Source: Enhydrobacter sp. (GTDB lineage: Bacteria; Pseudomonadota; Alphaproteobacteria; Reyranellales; Reyranellaceae). From it: DNA of 64,000 bases. Below the pieces are notes generated by a model. The model saw only the letters and a list, made by a program, of their open reading frames with translations. It did no database searches and was not told the origin of the DNA. The DNA is taken from NCBI GenBank assembly GCA_025808875.1, contig CP075528.1, positions 248,001-312,000 of the forward strand, in the 5' to 3' direction. Of the stretch, positions 45,130-54,434 are shown piece after piece. The position numbers were made by a program, and so were the translations under genes. Position 1 is the first letter of the stretch; every line of letters begins with the position of its first letter.

Positions 45130-46421
45130 CCACCGGGCTCGTCATCGCCGCGCCGCGCTCGGGTGCCGGAAAGACGACCGTCACGCTCGGCCTGATGCGC
45201 GCGCTGGTGCGTCGCGGTGTCGCCGTCCAGCCCTTCAAGTGTGGCCCCGACTACATCGATCCCGCCTTTCACCGTGTCGCGACCGGGCGGCCGAGCTTCA
45301 ATCTGGACGGTTGGGCGATGTCGCCCGGAGCGATCGCCCGTCTCGTCGCCGGGCATCCTGCCGAGCTGGCCCTGGCCGAGGGCGTGATGGGCCTGTTCGA
45401 CGGCGTGGCCGGCAAGGGCGCCACCGCCGACATTGCCGCGGCGACGGGATGGCCGGTGCTGCTGGTGCTCGATGTGTCCGGCCAGACCGAGACAGCGGCA
45501 GCCATCGCGCGAGGGTGCGTTGGCTATCGCACCGACGTGGCGGTGGCGGGCGTCATCCTCAACCGTGTCGCCAGCGAGCGTCATCTGACGCTGATCCGTC
45601 CGGGCTTCCAGCGGATCGGCCTGCCGATCCTCGGCGCGATCGCCACCGACACGCGCCTCGTTCTGCCGGAACGCCATCTCGGCCTGGTTCAGGCCGCGGA
45701 GACCGTGGGGTTGCGCGACACGCTCGACACGTTCGCCGACGTCGTCGAGGCATCGGTCGACGTCGAAGCCGTCCTTCGGCTCGCGGCGAAGTCCGTGGCG
45801 GTGGCGGGAGGAATGCCGGGCTTCGATCCGCCGGGACAAAGGATTGCGCTCGCGCAGGATCGCGCCTTTTCCTTTGTCTACCCTCATGTCATCGAGCGCT
45901 GGCGTGCGGCCGGAGCCGAGATTGCGGCGTTCTCGCCGCTTGCCGACGAGGCGCCGCGCGGCGACGCCGATGCGGTGTGGCTCCCGGGCGGTTATCCGGA
46001 GCTTCATTGCGAAGCGCTGACGGCGGCGCAGCGCTTCCTCGCGGGGTTGCGGCACGCCGCCGGACGTGGCGTGCCCATCCACGGCGAGTGCGGAGGCTAC
46101 ATGGTGCTGGGGCAAGGCATCGAGGATGCCGATGGCCGCCACCATGCCATGGCGGGCCTGTTGAAGCTCGAGACATCGTTTGCCAGGCGACACCTGCATC
46201 TCGGCTATCGCCGCGCGCGTCTGATCTCCGATAGTGCGTTGGGCGCGAGGGGGAGCGAGATCCTCGGTCATGAATTCCACTACGCCAGTGTCGTGTCGTC
46301 GGGTGACGAACCGCTCGTCGAGTGTTGGGACGCGTCGGGAATGGTCGTAGCCGAAGCGGGGGCGCGGCGCGGCACCGTCAGCGGCACGTTCTTTCACGCC
46401 ATCGATCGTGCGAGCTCATGA
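45126..46421 (+). CDS. cobB: Cobyrinic/hydrogenobyrinic acid a,c-diamide synthase
   Basis: 431 aa. The N-terminal ATP domain has APRSGAGKTTVTLGLMRAL and FKCGPDYIDPAFH. The C-terminal glutamine amidotransferase has WLPGGYPELH, the Cys nucleophile in GECGGYMVLG and LGHEFHYA. In the aerobic route it acts on hydrogenobyrinic acid before cobalt insertion. ATG at 45126 overlaps the cobA stop. Confidence 0.95.
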   Translation: MTTGLVIAAPRSGAGKTTVTLGLMRALVRRGVAVQPFKCGPDYIDPAFHRVATGRPSFNLDGWAMSPGAIARLVAGHPAELALAEGVMGLFDGVAGKGATADIAAATGWPVLLVLDVSGQTETAAAIARGCVGYRTDVAVAGVILNRVASERHLTLIRPGFQRIGLPILGAIATDTRLVLPERHLGLVQAAETVGLRDTLDTFADVVEASVDVEAVLRLAAKSVAVAGGMPGFDPPGQRIALAQDRAFSFVYPHVIERWRAAGAEIAAFSPLADEAPRGDADAVWLPGGYPELHCEALTAAQRFLAGLRHAAGRGVPIHGECGGYMVLGQGIEDADGRHHAMAGLLKLETSFARRHLHLGYRRARLISDSALGARGSEILGHEFHYASVVSSGDEPLVECWDASGMVVAEAGARRGTVSGTFFHAIDRASS

Positions 46422-47056
46422 TGCCTCCGGTCTTCGACGAGGTGTTCCGCGCGAAGTTTCGCGATCTCGTCTTGTGGCGGCGAGACGTGCGACGGTTTCG
46501 CACCGATCCGGTCGACCCGGCCCTCGTCGACTCGTTGCTGGAGCTTGCAACACATGCACCTTCGGTCGGGCTCAGCCAGCCTTGGCGCTTCGTCAAGGTC
46601 GTGTCTGCCGAGCGGCGCCAAGCGGTCGGGCGCAGCTTCGAGACGGCCAACGCCTGCGCTCTCGCGGGCTATGAGGGCGAACAGCGGACCCACTACGCCG
46701 GCCTCAAGTTGGCCGGTCTGCGCGAGGCACCGGTCCATCTCGCGGTGTTCTCGGACGAAGCCACCATGACCGGTCACGGCCTCGGCCGCCAGACCATGCA
46801 GGAAACGCTCCGCTACTCCGTGGTGGCGGCCATCCAGACCCTGTGGCTGGGTGCGCGGACCGAAGGACTGGGCATGGGCTGGATCTCGATCCTCGATCCG
46901 ATCGAAGTGACGCGCGCACTCGACGTCCCGCGGGAGTGGAAACTCGTCGCCTACCTCTGCATCGGCTGGCCGGCCGAGGAGCATCTCGATCCCGAACTCG
47001 AGCGCCATCACTGGGAAGGCAGGCACTACGCGGCCGACGTGACGTTCGACCGCTGA
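46418..47056 (+). CDS. bluB: 5,6-dimethylbenzimidazole synthase
   Basis: Oxygen-dependent nitroreductase-fold enzyme that breaks down FMNH2 to the lower ligand base of cobalamin. 212 aa. LVLWRRDVRRF, HAPSVGLSQPWRFV, MQETLRYSVVAAIQTLWLGARTEGLGMGW with ISILDP match BluB rather than ordinary nitroreductases. ATG overlaps the cobB stop; a second ATG follows directly. Its presence implies a true B12-type base is made under aerobic conditions. Confidence 0.93.
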   Translation: MMPPVFDEVFRAKFRDLVLWRRDVRRFRTDPVDPALVDSLLELATHAPSVGLSQPWRFVKVVSAERRQAVGRSFETANACALAGYEGEQRTHYAGLKLAGLREAPVHLAVFSDEATMTGHGLGRQTMQETLRYSVVAAIQTLWLGARTEGLGMGWISILDPIEVTRALDVPREWKLVAYLCIGWPAEEHLDPELERHHWEGRHYAADVTFDR

Positions 47057-47095
47057 AAGCTTGACGCTGACGCCTTGGGCTGCCACGATTCTACG

Positions 47096-47256
47096 TGATG
47101 GTTCCCGCAAGGGATCAAAAGGGAACGCGGTGCGACACCGCGGCTGCCCCCGCAACTGTGAGCGGCGAGCTTGTGACCGATCGTGCCACTGGGAGTGCAG
47201 AGCTCCTGGGAAGGCGGCCCCGAGCAAAGACCCGTGAGCCAGGAGACCTGCCATCA
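47096..47256 (+). ncRNA. Cobalamin riboswitch upstream of the B12 uptake operon
   Basis: Same conserved blocks as the first copy: AAAAGGGAA, CGGTGCGACACCGCGGCTG, CCCCCGCAACTGTGAGCGG, GCCACTG, GGGAAGGCGG and GAGCCAGGAGACCTGCC (47236-47252). P1 is TGATGG (47096-47101) with CCATCA (47251-47256). About 110 nt separate it from the next start codon, longer than for the cbtB copy, leaving room for a transcriptional terminator or a translational platform. Confidence 0.95.
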
Positions 47257-47365
47257 ACCGCGGTCACACGCGAGCGCATCGGGCGGGGTGTCCTGATGTA
47301 AGTCCACGGGGCCAAGCCCGGGGGCTTCAGTTCGCTGTGACGACTGATGTGCCGCGAGTCGTCCC

Positions 47366-48121
47366 GTGTCCAAATCATCATTGTCCATCGTAAGTCGACA
47401 GAGTTTCGATCCGCTCGAGCTCTACGCATCCGCAATCGATACCTCCGACTATGTCTCCCGCGTCGCCCCCCTGGTGCGACGCCTCGCTGCCGATGTCGGC
47501 GAACTGCTCGATGTCGGCGCGGGCGGCGGTCAGCTCGGCTCGGTGTTGCGCGACATGCATCGCCCTTGGTCGGCCATCGAGCCGTCGCCGACCATGCGGG
47601 CGCGTCTGTCCCGCCTCCACGCGCCGCCGCGGATCGTGCCGTCGGATTGGTGCGATGCCGATGTCGCGGCAGGCGCGCACGACAGCGTGCTCGCCGCGAC
47701 CATGCCCGCCTTTTTCGACCGCACCGAGTCGTTTCTCGTGCGCTGCTGCGACTGGGCGCGCCGCAACGTGATATGGGTCGTGCCGGCGCATCACGGCCCG
47801 CGAGGCCTGTGCTTTGCCGGGTGCCTGCCGGCCGAATGGCATGGCGAGGACGAAACACCGGGTATCGACATCGTCCTGGCGGCCTTGACGGCACTGTCCA
47901 GGCCGCACGACATCGGCTTCGTCGACTGGACGTTCTCCGGGGTCGTGAGCGACCTCGACGCCCTCGCTGCCTATCTGTGCGATCGCCTGGGATGGTCGCC
48001 CGCCGATCCGCGACGCCGCCAGCTCGCGGGGCACCTGAGGGCCCAGGCCCAGCCGGATGCGGGTGGCTATCGCCTCGAGATCCCGCGTAAATCCGCCGTG
48101 CTGGTGTGGAGGCGCGCATGA
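47366..48121 (+). CDS. Class I SAM-dependent methyltransferase-like protein
   Basis: 251 aa. LLDVGAGGGQLGSVL near residues 49-63 is the SAM-binding motif I, followed by WSAIEPSPTMRARL as motif II. The remaining core is degenerate. It is the first gene after the B12 riboswitch and its stop overlaps the receptor start by 4 bp, so it is in the corrinoid uptake operon. GTG start with a weak ribosome site; a TTG five codons on is possible. Role in B12 uptake unknown. Confidence 0.75.
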   Translation: MSKSSLSIVSRQSFDPLELYASAIDTSDYVSRVAPLVRRLAADVGELLDVGAGGGQLGSVLRDMHRPWSAIEPSPTMRARLSRLHAPPRIVPSDWCDADVAAGAHDSVLAATMPAFFDRTESFLVRCCDWARRNVIWVVPAHHGPRGLCFAGCLPAEWHGEDETPGIDIVLAALTALSRPHDIGFVDWTFSGVVSDLDALAAYLCDRLGWSPADPRRRQLAGHLRAQAQPDAGGYRLEIPRKSAVLVWRRA

Positions 48122-50283
48122 TCGCCCGTCGCGCGTCCCTCACCCTTGCGGCATCCGTGCTGATGACGGCCCAGGCCGTCGCGCAGCCGCAACCCCAGGT
48201 CCATGTCCTGCCGGACGTGGTCGTCACAGCGACTGGCCGGCCGGAGAGCATGACGCGCATCGCCGGCACCATGCAGGTGATCTCGCAGGAGAGGATCGAG
48301 AAGTCGTCGGCCAAGAATGTCACCGACCTGCTGGCCGAGAACGCCGTCGGCTTCATGAGCCAATGGACCCAGGCTCAGACCTCGCTGAACATCCGCGGTG
48401 CCGCGACCGAAGGGCAGGGCCGCGACTTCCGCAGCCAGATTCTCATCCTGGTCAACGGCCATCGTGCCGGCACCGCCAACGTGTCGAAGCTGTCGGTTGC
48501 GGACGTCGAGCGCATCGAGATCGTGCGCGGTCCATCCTCCGTGGTCTACGGCAGCCAGAACATGGGTGGCGTGGTGAACATCATCCTGAAAAACGGCCGC
48601 ACGGCGCCCGGCAACCTGTTCGAAGGTGCAACGGGCTCGTGGAGTCTGATCGAGGGCAAGGCGCAGACCGGCGGCACGGACGGCCAGCTTGCCTACTACT
48701 TCGGCGCCAATGCCGGCACGCAGAGCGAGTACCAGGTCGGTGGCGGTCAGGTCGAACGGAACACCCAGTGGACGCGCTTCGGCGCCACCGCGGCGCTCGG
48801 TTGGGACTTCAGCGACGATCATCGAGTTGACGTCGTCGCTCGCACCGACGGCGTGTACGACGCGGGGTTTCGCGGTTCGAGCGCCAACCTCTTCGCCTAC
48901 GATACGCGCTACAACCAGTCGGTCGACGTGACCTACAACGGCAAGTCGGCCGATGGCGGCATGAGCCTGATGTTCCAGACCTACTACGTGCGGGACGTCG
49001 ACGACCTCAACAACCCATCGCCGCTCAGCACGCTGAACGCCGTTGCGTCGCGCACCAATGTCGATCGCAACCGGCGGCAGCTCGACATCGTCGGAGCGCG
49101 CTTCCAACCCGGCTTCAAGCCGTGGGCGGGCAACGAGTTCCTGCTCGGCATCGACTGGGAACGGAGCTGGATTCGGTCGGAGCGGTTCCGGCGAGGCGGT
49201 TCGGCGGTGACGCAGCTTTCGCCGCAGGACAACAACCAGACGGAGAACGTGTTCGGCTTCTATGTCGAGGATGCGCAGCGCTTCCTCGACGATCGGGTCA
49301 CGGTGCGCGGCGGCGTGCGCTACACGACCGGAGCCACCGCGCTCGACTGGACACCCAACGCGCCGACGCTCATTCCAGGCACGACGAGCTACAATGCAAC
49401 GACCTATTCGGCCGGTGCGACGTTCCAGATCACCGACTGGCTGACGGCGCGGGCCGGCTCCTCGACCGGCTTTCGTGCACCGACGGCAACCGAGCTCGGC
49501 GCCAATTTCACGACCACGCCGATCGGCACGACGATCTTCGGCAATCCCGGATTGGCGCCGGAGACGGCGCAGCAGATCGAAGCTGGCGCCACGCTGAACT
49601 GGGGCTTCGGCCGGTTCGACGCCGCCATTTTCCAGAACCTGATCACCAACCGCATCCAGGCGGTGACCGTGTCGTCGATCGGTGGCCGGGTCATCCAGCG
49701 CTTCCAGAACAACCCGGCCAACATCCAGGTTCAGGGTGTGGAGTTCCAGCTCGATGCCGACGTGCTCAAGACGTTGTCACTCGATGTCTCTCCATCCTGG
49801 CAATGGAGCGTCTTCGGTAACGGCTACTACAACTTCAAGATGACCGACTATGGTGCCGTCGCCGCGGCGGGCACCGACATGGCGACCCGCATCAACCAGT
49901 ACCAGGCCGCGATCGGCACCCGATTCGGCCAGGTCGAGACACGCTTCCCGTGGAACCTGCAGATCCTCGGCATTCTGCGCGGACCCATGTGGTACAATAC
50001 GGAAGAGGCGCTCTCGCCCGTGTTCTTCCCCGGACAGGTGCGCAACACCACGGTCTATCGGAAGGCTCCGTTCTGGGTGTGGAACACGCGTGGCGAGATC
50101 GAGGTCCGCAAGGGCATCACGTTGTTCGCCGCGGTGAACAACATCTTCGACATGAACCAGCATCCGATCTTCATCGCCCTCGACACCAATCCCTGCGGCG
50201 CCAACCTGCCGCAGCAGAACGGTTCGTGCGGCAACTCGATGCCGGGTCGCGAAGTGATCGTCGGCTTTCAGCTCCGCTGGTGA
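48118..50283 (+). CDS. btuB: TonB-dependent corrinoid receptor (BtuB-like)
   Basis: 721-aa outer-membrane receptor. A signal peptide ends near AQAVAQ (about residue 24). The TonB box is DVVVTATG near residue 37, then a plug domain with LNIRGA, VERIEIVRGPSSVVYGS and GGVVNIIL, and a beta-barrel ending in an aromatic residue (QLRW). The riboswitch upstream and btuFCD downstream support B12 as ligand. It is longer than E. coli BtuB (about 594 aa mature). GGAGG 5 nt before the ATG. Confidence 0.9.
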   Translation: MIARRASLTLAASVLMTAQAVAQPQPQVHVLPDVVVTATGRPESMTRIAGTMQVISQERIEKSSAKNVTDLLAENAVGFMSQWTQAQTSLNIRGAATEGQGRDFRSQILILVNGHRAGTANVSKLSVADVERIEIVRGPSSVVYGSQNMGGVVNIILKNGRTAPGNLFEGATGSWSLIEGKAQTGGTDGQLAYYFGANAGTQSEYQVGGGQVERNTQWTRFGATAALGWDFSDDHRVDVVARTDGVYDAGFRGSSANLFAYDTRYNQSVDVTYNGKSADGGMSLMFQTYYVRDVDDLNNPSPLSTLNAVASRTNVDRNRRQLDIVGARFQPGFKPWAGNEFLLGIDWERSWIRSERFRRGGSAVTQLSPQDNNQTENVFGFYVEDAQRFLDDRVTVRGGVRYTTGATALDWTPNAPTLIPGTTSYNATTYSAGATFQITDWLTARAGSSTGFRAPTATELGANFTTTPIGTTIFGNPGLAPETAQQIEAGATLNWGFGRFDAAIFQNLITNRIQAVTVSSIGGRVIQRFQNNPANIQVQGVEFQLDADVLKTLSLDVSPSWQWSVFGNGYYNFKMTDYGAVAAAGTDMATRINQYQAAIGTRFGQVETRFPWNLQILGILRGPMWYNTEEALSPVFFPGQVRNTTVYRKAPFWVWNTRGEIEVRKGITLFAAVNNIFDMNQHPIFIALDTNPCGANLPQQNGSCGNSMPGREVIVGFQLRW

Positions 50284-51170
50284 GCCGCGCCCTTGCCCTG
50301 ACACTGGTCGTGTCGGCTCTGTCGGCGGCTCCGGCCGCCGGACAGGCCGTCACGGTGCGCGACGCGCTCGGCCGTCAGGTGACCCTGGCTGCTCCGCCGC
50401 AGCGCATCGTGCCGATCTTCGCCTCGAACACAGAGATCGTCGTGTCGCTGGGCCTGGCCGACCGGATCGTCGGCATCGAGGCCTATACGCGCTTTCCCCC
50501 CGAGATCAGGAACCGGCCGCTGGTCGGCGGCCGGCTCGGCTTCTCGGTCGACGCCGTGGTCGGGCTCCGGCCCGACCTCGTCGTCGTCACGCCGGCGCGC
50601 CAGGCGGCCAACACGCTGGTCGACCCGATGGACCGTCTCGGCGTGCCGGTCATGGTCTTCCTGCATCGCACCGTCGAGGAAATTCTGGCCAACATGCGCC
50701 TGATGGGACGTCTGGCCGGAGTTGCAGCACGCGGCGAAGAGGTGGCTGCCCGCCTCGAGGCACGCATGGCCAGGGTACGCGAACGCACGCAGGGCCTCCA
50801 GCGGCCGCGCACGATCATGATCACGGGCCGCCTCGGCAACGGGCTGATGCTGGTGGCACGCGAGGGCACGTACACCGGCGACGCCATCGTGCGTGCCGGC
50901 GGCCGCTTCGGGTTGGCTGGCACGGCGCACATCGCGCAAGTGTCGCCCGAGGCGATCCTCGACGCCAATCCCGACGTGCTGCTGTTCGCCGGGAGCGAGC
51001 GCGACCTCGAGGAGTTGATCGCCCGCCCCGGCTGGTCCGACCTCACCGCAGTGCGCAATGGGCGGGTACACGCCGTGCCGCGGCCCGAGTTGTTGATCCC
51101 GGGTCCGCGCACCTTCGATGGGATCGAGAGGCTGGCGACGCTGCTTCATCCGACGGCGGCCAAGCGATGA
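50280..51170 (+). CDS. btuF: Periplasmic corrinoid-binding protein (BtuF-like)
   Basis: 296 aa starting at a GTG that overlaps the receptor stop (GTGA). Signal peptide about residues 1-21 (ALALTLVVSALSAAPAAG). The mature part is of the helical-backbone metal-receptor type: PQRIVPIFASNTEIVVSLGLADRIVG, RPDLVVVTP and the C-terminal NGRVHAVP. An iron-siderophore binding protein would look similar; the riboswitch context favours corrinoids. Confidence 0.87.
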   Translation: MSRALALTLVVSALSAAPAAGQAVTVRDALGRQVTLAAPPQRIVPIFASNTEIVVSLGLADRIVGIEAYTRFPPEIRNRPLVGGRLGFSVDAVVGLRPDLVVVTPARQAANTLVDPMDRLGVPVMVFLHRTVEEILANMRLMGRLAGVAARGEEVAARLEARMARVRERTQGLQRPRTIMITGRLGNGLMLVAREGTYTGDAIVRAGGRFGLAGTAHIAQVSPEAILDANPDVLLFAGSERDLEELIARPGWSDLTAVRNGRVHAVPRPELLIPGPRTFDGIERLATLLHPTAAKR

Positions 51171-52147
51171 AGATCTGGCTGCTGATCGGTTGCTGGCTCC
51201 TGGCGGCGGTCGTGCTCGCCGCCTGCGCTGGTCACGACTGGGCGACGCCCGCGGACATCTGGCGGGCCATCGCGGGCGACACCTCGATGAGGGGGCGCCT
51301 GTTGCTGGAATGGCGGCTGCCGCGCGTGCTGGCGGCGGCATTGGTCGGCGCCTTGCTGGGGTTGGGCGGCGCGGTGTTCCAGGGCGTCTTCCGTAATCCC
51401 CTGGCCGAGCCGTACTTGCTGGGATCGGCCGGCGGCGCCGCGCTTGGCGCGACGCTCGCTCTGCTGGTGCCGATGGCGCTGCCGCAGACTGTCCTGCTGC
51501 CGGCGCTGGCCTTCGCCGGCGCCTGGGGCGCCACGATGATGGTGATCGGCATCTCGCGCGTCGCCGGCGCGGTCGACGCGGCGGGACTTCTGCTGGCCGG
51601 TGTCGCGGTGGCGGCGATCCTAGGGGCGTTGCGCTCGTTCCTGATGCTCGCGCTCTCCGACGAGACGGTCAGCCTGCAGATCGTGCTGAGCTGGGTGCTG
51701 GGTGGCGTGCAGACGCCAACGTGGTCGGTGCTTGCCCTGCTGGTCGCGATTGCCCTCGCCTGCATGGGGTTCGCGTTGGCGCTCGCCCACGGACTCGACA
51801 CGCTCGGACTCGGAGAGACCATGGCGCAGTCCTTCGGCTTGGAGACACGCCGCTTCGTGGCCGTCGCCGTTCTGGTCGGGTCGCTGGTCGTCGCCGCCGC
51901 CGTCGCCTTCGGTGGCCTGGTGGCCTTCGTCGGCCTGGCCGCACCCCACATCGCGCGCTGGCTGGTCGGCCCCTTGCACCGCCCGTTGCTGCCGGCGTCG
52001 GCGCTGGTCGGCGCCATTGTCGTCACCCTGGCCGATGCGCTGGCGCGTTCCGCTCTGCCGCCGGCCGAGATTCCTCTCGGCCTGGTCACCGCCGTTGCCG
52101 GCGGACCATTCTTTATTTTTCTGCTCGCCCGGAGATTGCGCAAATGA
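51167..52147 (+). CDS. btuC: Corrinoid ABC transporter permease (BtuC/FecCD family)
   Basis: 326 aa, with about ten hydrophobic segments. WRLPRVLAAALVGALLGLGGAVFQGVFRNPLAEPYLLG is the family entry block, and GLVAFVGLAAPHIARWLVG the ATPase-coupling region near residues 245-265. Overlaps btuF and btuD by 4 bp. Confidence 0.92.
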   Translation: MKIWLLIGCWLLAAVVLAACAGHDWATPADIWRAIAGDTSMRGRLLLEWRLPRVLAAALVGALLGLGGAVFQGVFRNPLAEPYLLGSAGGAALGATLALLVPMALPQTVLLPALAFAGAWGATMMVIGISRVAGAVDAAGLLLAGVAVAAILGALRSFLMLALSDETVSLQIVLSWVLGGVQTPTWSVLALLVAIALACMGFALALAHGLDTLGLGETMAQSFGLETRRFVAVAVLVGSLVVAAAVAFGGLVAFVGLAAPHIARWLVGPLHRPLLPASALVGAIVVTLADALARSALPPAEIPLGLVTAVAGGPFFIFLLARRLRK

Positions 52148-52887
52148 CCGGGCTTGCGGCGAGCAACCTCACCGTGACGCGCGACGGTGCCACGCTGTTG
52201 AGTGGTCTTTCGCTCGCCCTTCCGTCGACCGGCTCCGTGGCACTGATCGGGCCGAACGGTGCCGGAAAGTCGACTCTCCTGAAGATGCTGGCCGGCCTGG
52301 AGACGCCGGATAGCGGGACGGTGCGCGTTGGCGGCCGCGAACTCAGTGCCCTGTCCCGGCGCGATCGGGCACGTCGGATCGGCTTCCTGCCGCAGCATTT
52401 CGAGCCGCATTGGGATCTATCGGTCCTCGAGTTGGTCGATCTCGCGGCGCAACGGGCCGACGTCCTGCCGCCCGGAGCGTTGGCCGGCGCGATGGCGGCT
52501 CATGAACTGGACGACCTGGGCCATCGCCGGTGGTCGACCTTGTCGGGCGGCGAGCGTGCGCGTGTGCTGCTGGCGATGGTGCTGGTCGTCGACCCGCCGA
52601 TCCTGCTGGCCGACGAGCCGGCGGCCGCGCTCGACATCCGCCATCGGCTCGATGTGATGAAGGCGCTGGCGGAACGCGGCCGCTCCCATCTTTCGGTCGT
52701 CGTCGTGCACGACCTCGATCTGGCATTCCGGTTCTTCGAGCGGGTGATCGTCGTCGATCGCGGGCGGATCGTGGCCGACGGACCGGCGCATCGGGCGATC
52801 GAGCTGCCGGAGCTCGATGTCGCGTTCGGCGTGCGGTTCGAACGCATCAGCACGGAGGATGGCTGGTCGTTGCGCGCGCGGCGCTGA
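52144..52887 (+). CDS. btuD: Corrinoid ABC transporter ATP-binding protein
   Basis: 247 aa. Walker A GPNGAGKST at residues 36-44, a Q-loop in GFLPQHF, signature LSGGERAR, Walker B PILLADEP and switch His in VVVHDLD. Closes the operon of methyltransferase, btuB, btuF, btuC and btuD. Confidence 0.92.
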   Translation: MTGLAASNLTVTRDGATLLSGLSLALPSTGSVALIGPNGAGKSTLLKMLAGLETPDSGTVRVGGRELSALSRRDRARRIGFLPQHFEPHWDLSVLELVDLAAQRADVLPPGALAGAMAAHELDDLGHRRWSTLSGGERARVLLAMVLVVDPPILLADEPAAALDIRHRLDVMKALAERGRSHLSVVVVHDLDLAFRFFERVIVVDRGRIVADGPAHRAIELPELDVAFGVRFERISTEDGWSLRARR

Positions 52888-52952
52888 CGCAGGGTGGCCC
52901 AGAAAGTTGCGGTTGACATCGATGGCATAGGCTTTGCTGACTTCTGCCCAAC

Positions 52953-54434
52953 ATGCATGAACTCCACGGGCTGACCGCCCTCGAACGCCAGGTCGCACGG
53001 GAAATCGAGATGACGGCCCATCCGCGCACCGAGTGGATGACGCCGCGGCTCCATCGCGGAAAGACGGCGCTGGACGTCTTGATCGTCGGCGCCGGCCAAT
53101 CCGGTCTCGTCACGGCATTCGCCCTGATGCGCGACCGCGTGCGCAACATCCTCGTCGTCGACCGCGCTGCCGAGGGCGAGGAGGGGCCGTGGGTGACCTT
53201 CGCGCGTATGCCGACCCTGCGCAGCCCGAAGGAGCAGACCGGCCCGGACCTCGGCCTGCCGAGCCTCACCTTCCAGGCGTGGTTCGAGGCGACACGTGGC
53301 CCAACCGCCTTCGCCGACCTACATCTGATCGCCAGCGGCGACTGGCAGGACTACCTGCGCTGGTACCGCCGCGTGCTCGGCCTGCCGGTGCGCAATGGAA
53401 TCGCCGCGACGGCGATCGAGCCGGGATGCCTCGACGATGGCGGGCGCTGTCTTCTTGTCACCCTGTCGACGGGCGAGGTTCTTGCCGCGCGCAAGGTGGT
53501 GCTGGCGACCGGCCAGGATGGCACCGGCGAGTGGTGGATGCCCGAGTTCGTTCGGGCGCTTCCGGCAGATCGGCGGGCCCACACTTGCGAGGTCGCGATC
53601 GATTTCGATCGGCTGAAGGGCCGCGTCGTCGCGGTACTGGGCGCGGGCGCGTCGGCAATGGACAACGCGGCCGTCGCCCTCGAGCACGGCGCCGCCGAGG
53701 TACATCTGTTCAATCGTCGCGCCGAGCCGACGACCGTGCAGCGCTTTCGCTGGCTGACTTTCGCGGGCTTCATGCGGCACATCGGCGAGATGCCCGACGA
53801 ATGGCGCTGGCGCATCCTCGGCACCATCTTGCGCGGGCGCGAGAACTTTCCCGCCGACACCTACCGTCGCGTCGTCGCCTTTCCAAACTTCCACATGCAT
53901 GTCGGCCGCCCGTGGACCGATGCGCGCATGGATGAGGGGCGCATCCGCATCGACACGCCGCTCGGTCCGTTCCGCGCGGATTACGCGATCTGCGGCACGG
54001 GCGTTCGGCAGGATGTGAAGCTTCGGCCGGAACTGTCGTTGTTCGCCGACAGGATAGCGCTATGGCGCGACCGCTACACGCCGCCGCAGGGCGAAGAGGA
54101 CGATTTTCTCGGCGCCTTTCCCTACCTGGGCCCCGACTACGCCTTCCTGGAAAAGACCCCGGGCGAGGCGCCGTTCCTCGCCGACATCCACGTCTTCTGC
54201 ATCGGTTCGACGATGAGCTTCGGACCATCCGGCGCCAGCATCAACGCCATGACCATCGCCGTTCCCAAACTGGTCGCTGGTCTGACGCGCGGCCTCTTCG
54301 CCGGCGACCTCGAGCGTCACTGGCAGTCGCTGCTGGCCTACGATGTCCAGCAGGTCGAACTCGATCCCGACCGTCTCATCTTTCCCGATCCATCTCGCTC
54401 TCGTGCCAGTGCCGTAGCGCGAGATGGGAAATGA
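52953..54434 (+). CDS. FAD/NAD(P)-dependent oxidoreductase, flavin monooxygenase-like
   Basis: 493 aa. Two nucleotide motifs: VLIVGAGQSGLVTAFAL near residues 42-58 for FAD, and VVAVLGAGASAMDNAAVAL near 225 for NAD(P)H. The fold and spacing resemble N-hydroxylating or Baeyer-Villiger-type flavoproteins, but the FxGxxxHxxxW fingerprint is not seen. Its 3' 59 bp overlap the convergent permease gene. Unrelated by function to the B12 operon that ends 65 bp upstream. Confidence 0.8.
   Translation: MHELHGLTALERQVAREIEMTAHPRTEWMTPRLHRGKTALDVLIVGAGQSGLVTAFALMRDRVRNILVVDRAAEGEEGPWVTFARMPTLRSPKEQTGPDLGLPSLTFQAWFEATRGPTAFADLHLIASGDWQDYLRWYRRVLGLPVRNGIAATAIEPGCLDDGGRCLLVTLSTGEVLAARKVVLATGQDGTGEWWMPEFVRALPADRRAHTCEVAIDFDRLKGRVVAVLGAGASAMDNAAVALEHGAAEVHLFNRRAEPTTVQRFRWLTFAGFMRHIGEMPDEWRWRILGTILRGRENFPADTYRRVVAFPNFHMHVGRPWTDARMDEGRIRIDTPLGPFRADYAICGTGVRQDVKLRPELSLFADRIALWRDRYTPPQGEEDDFLGAFPYLGPDYAFLEKTPGEAPFLADIHVFCIGSTMSFGPSGASINAMTIAVPKLVAGLTRGLFAGDLERHWQSLLAYDVQQVELDPDRLIFPDPSRSRASAVARDGK

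Noticed and set aside
46418..47056. BluB considered as the missing dehydro-F420-0 reductase
   Set aside because: It carries BluB-specific segments and sits in the cob operon by ATGA overlap, so dimethylbenzimidazole synthesis explains it.
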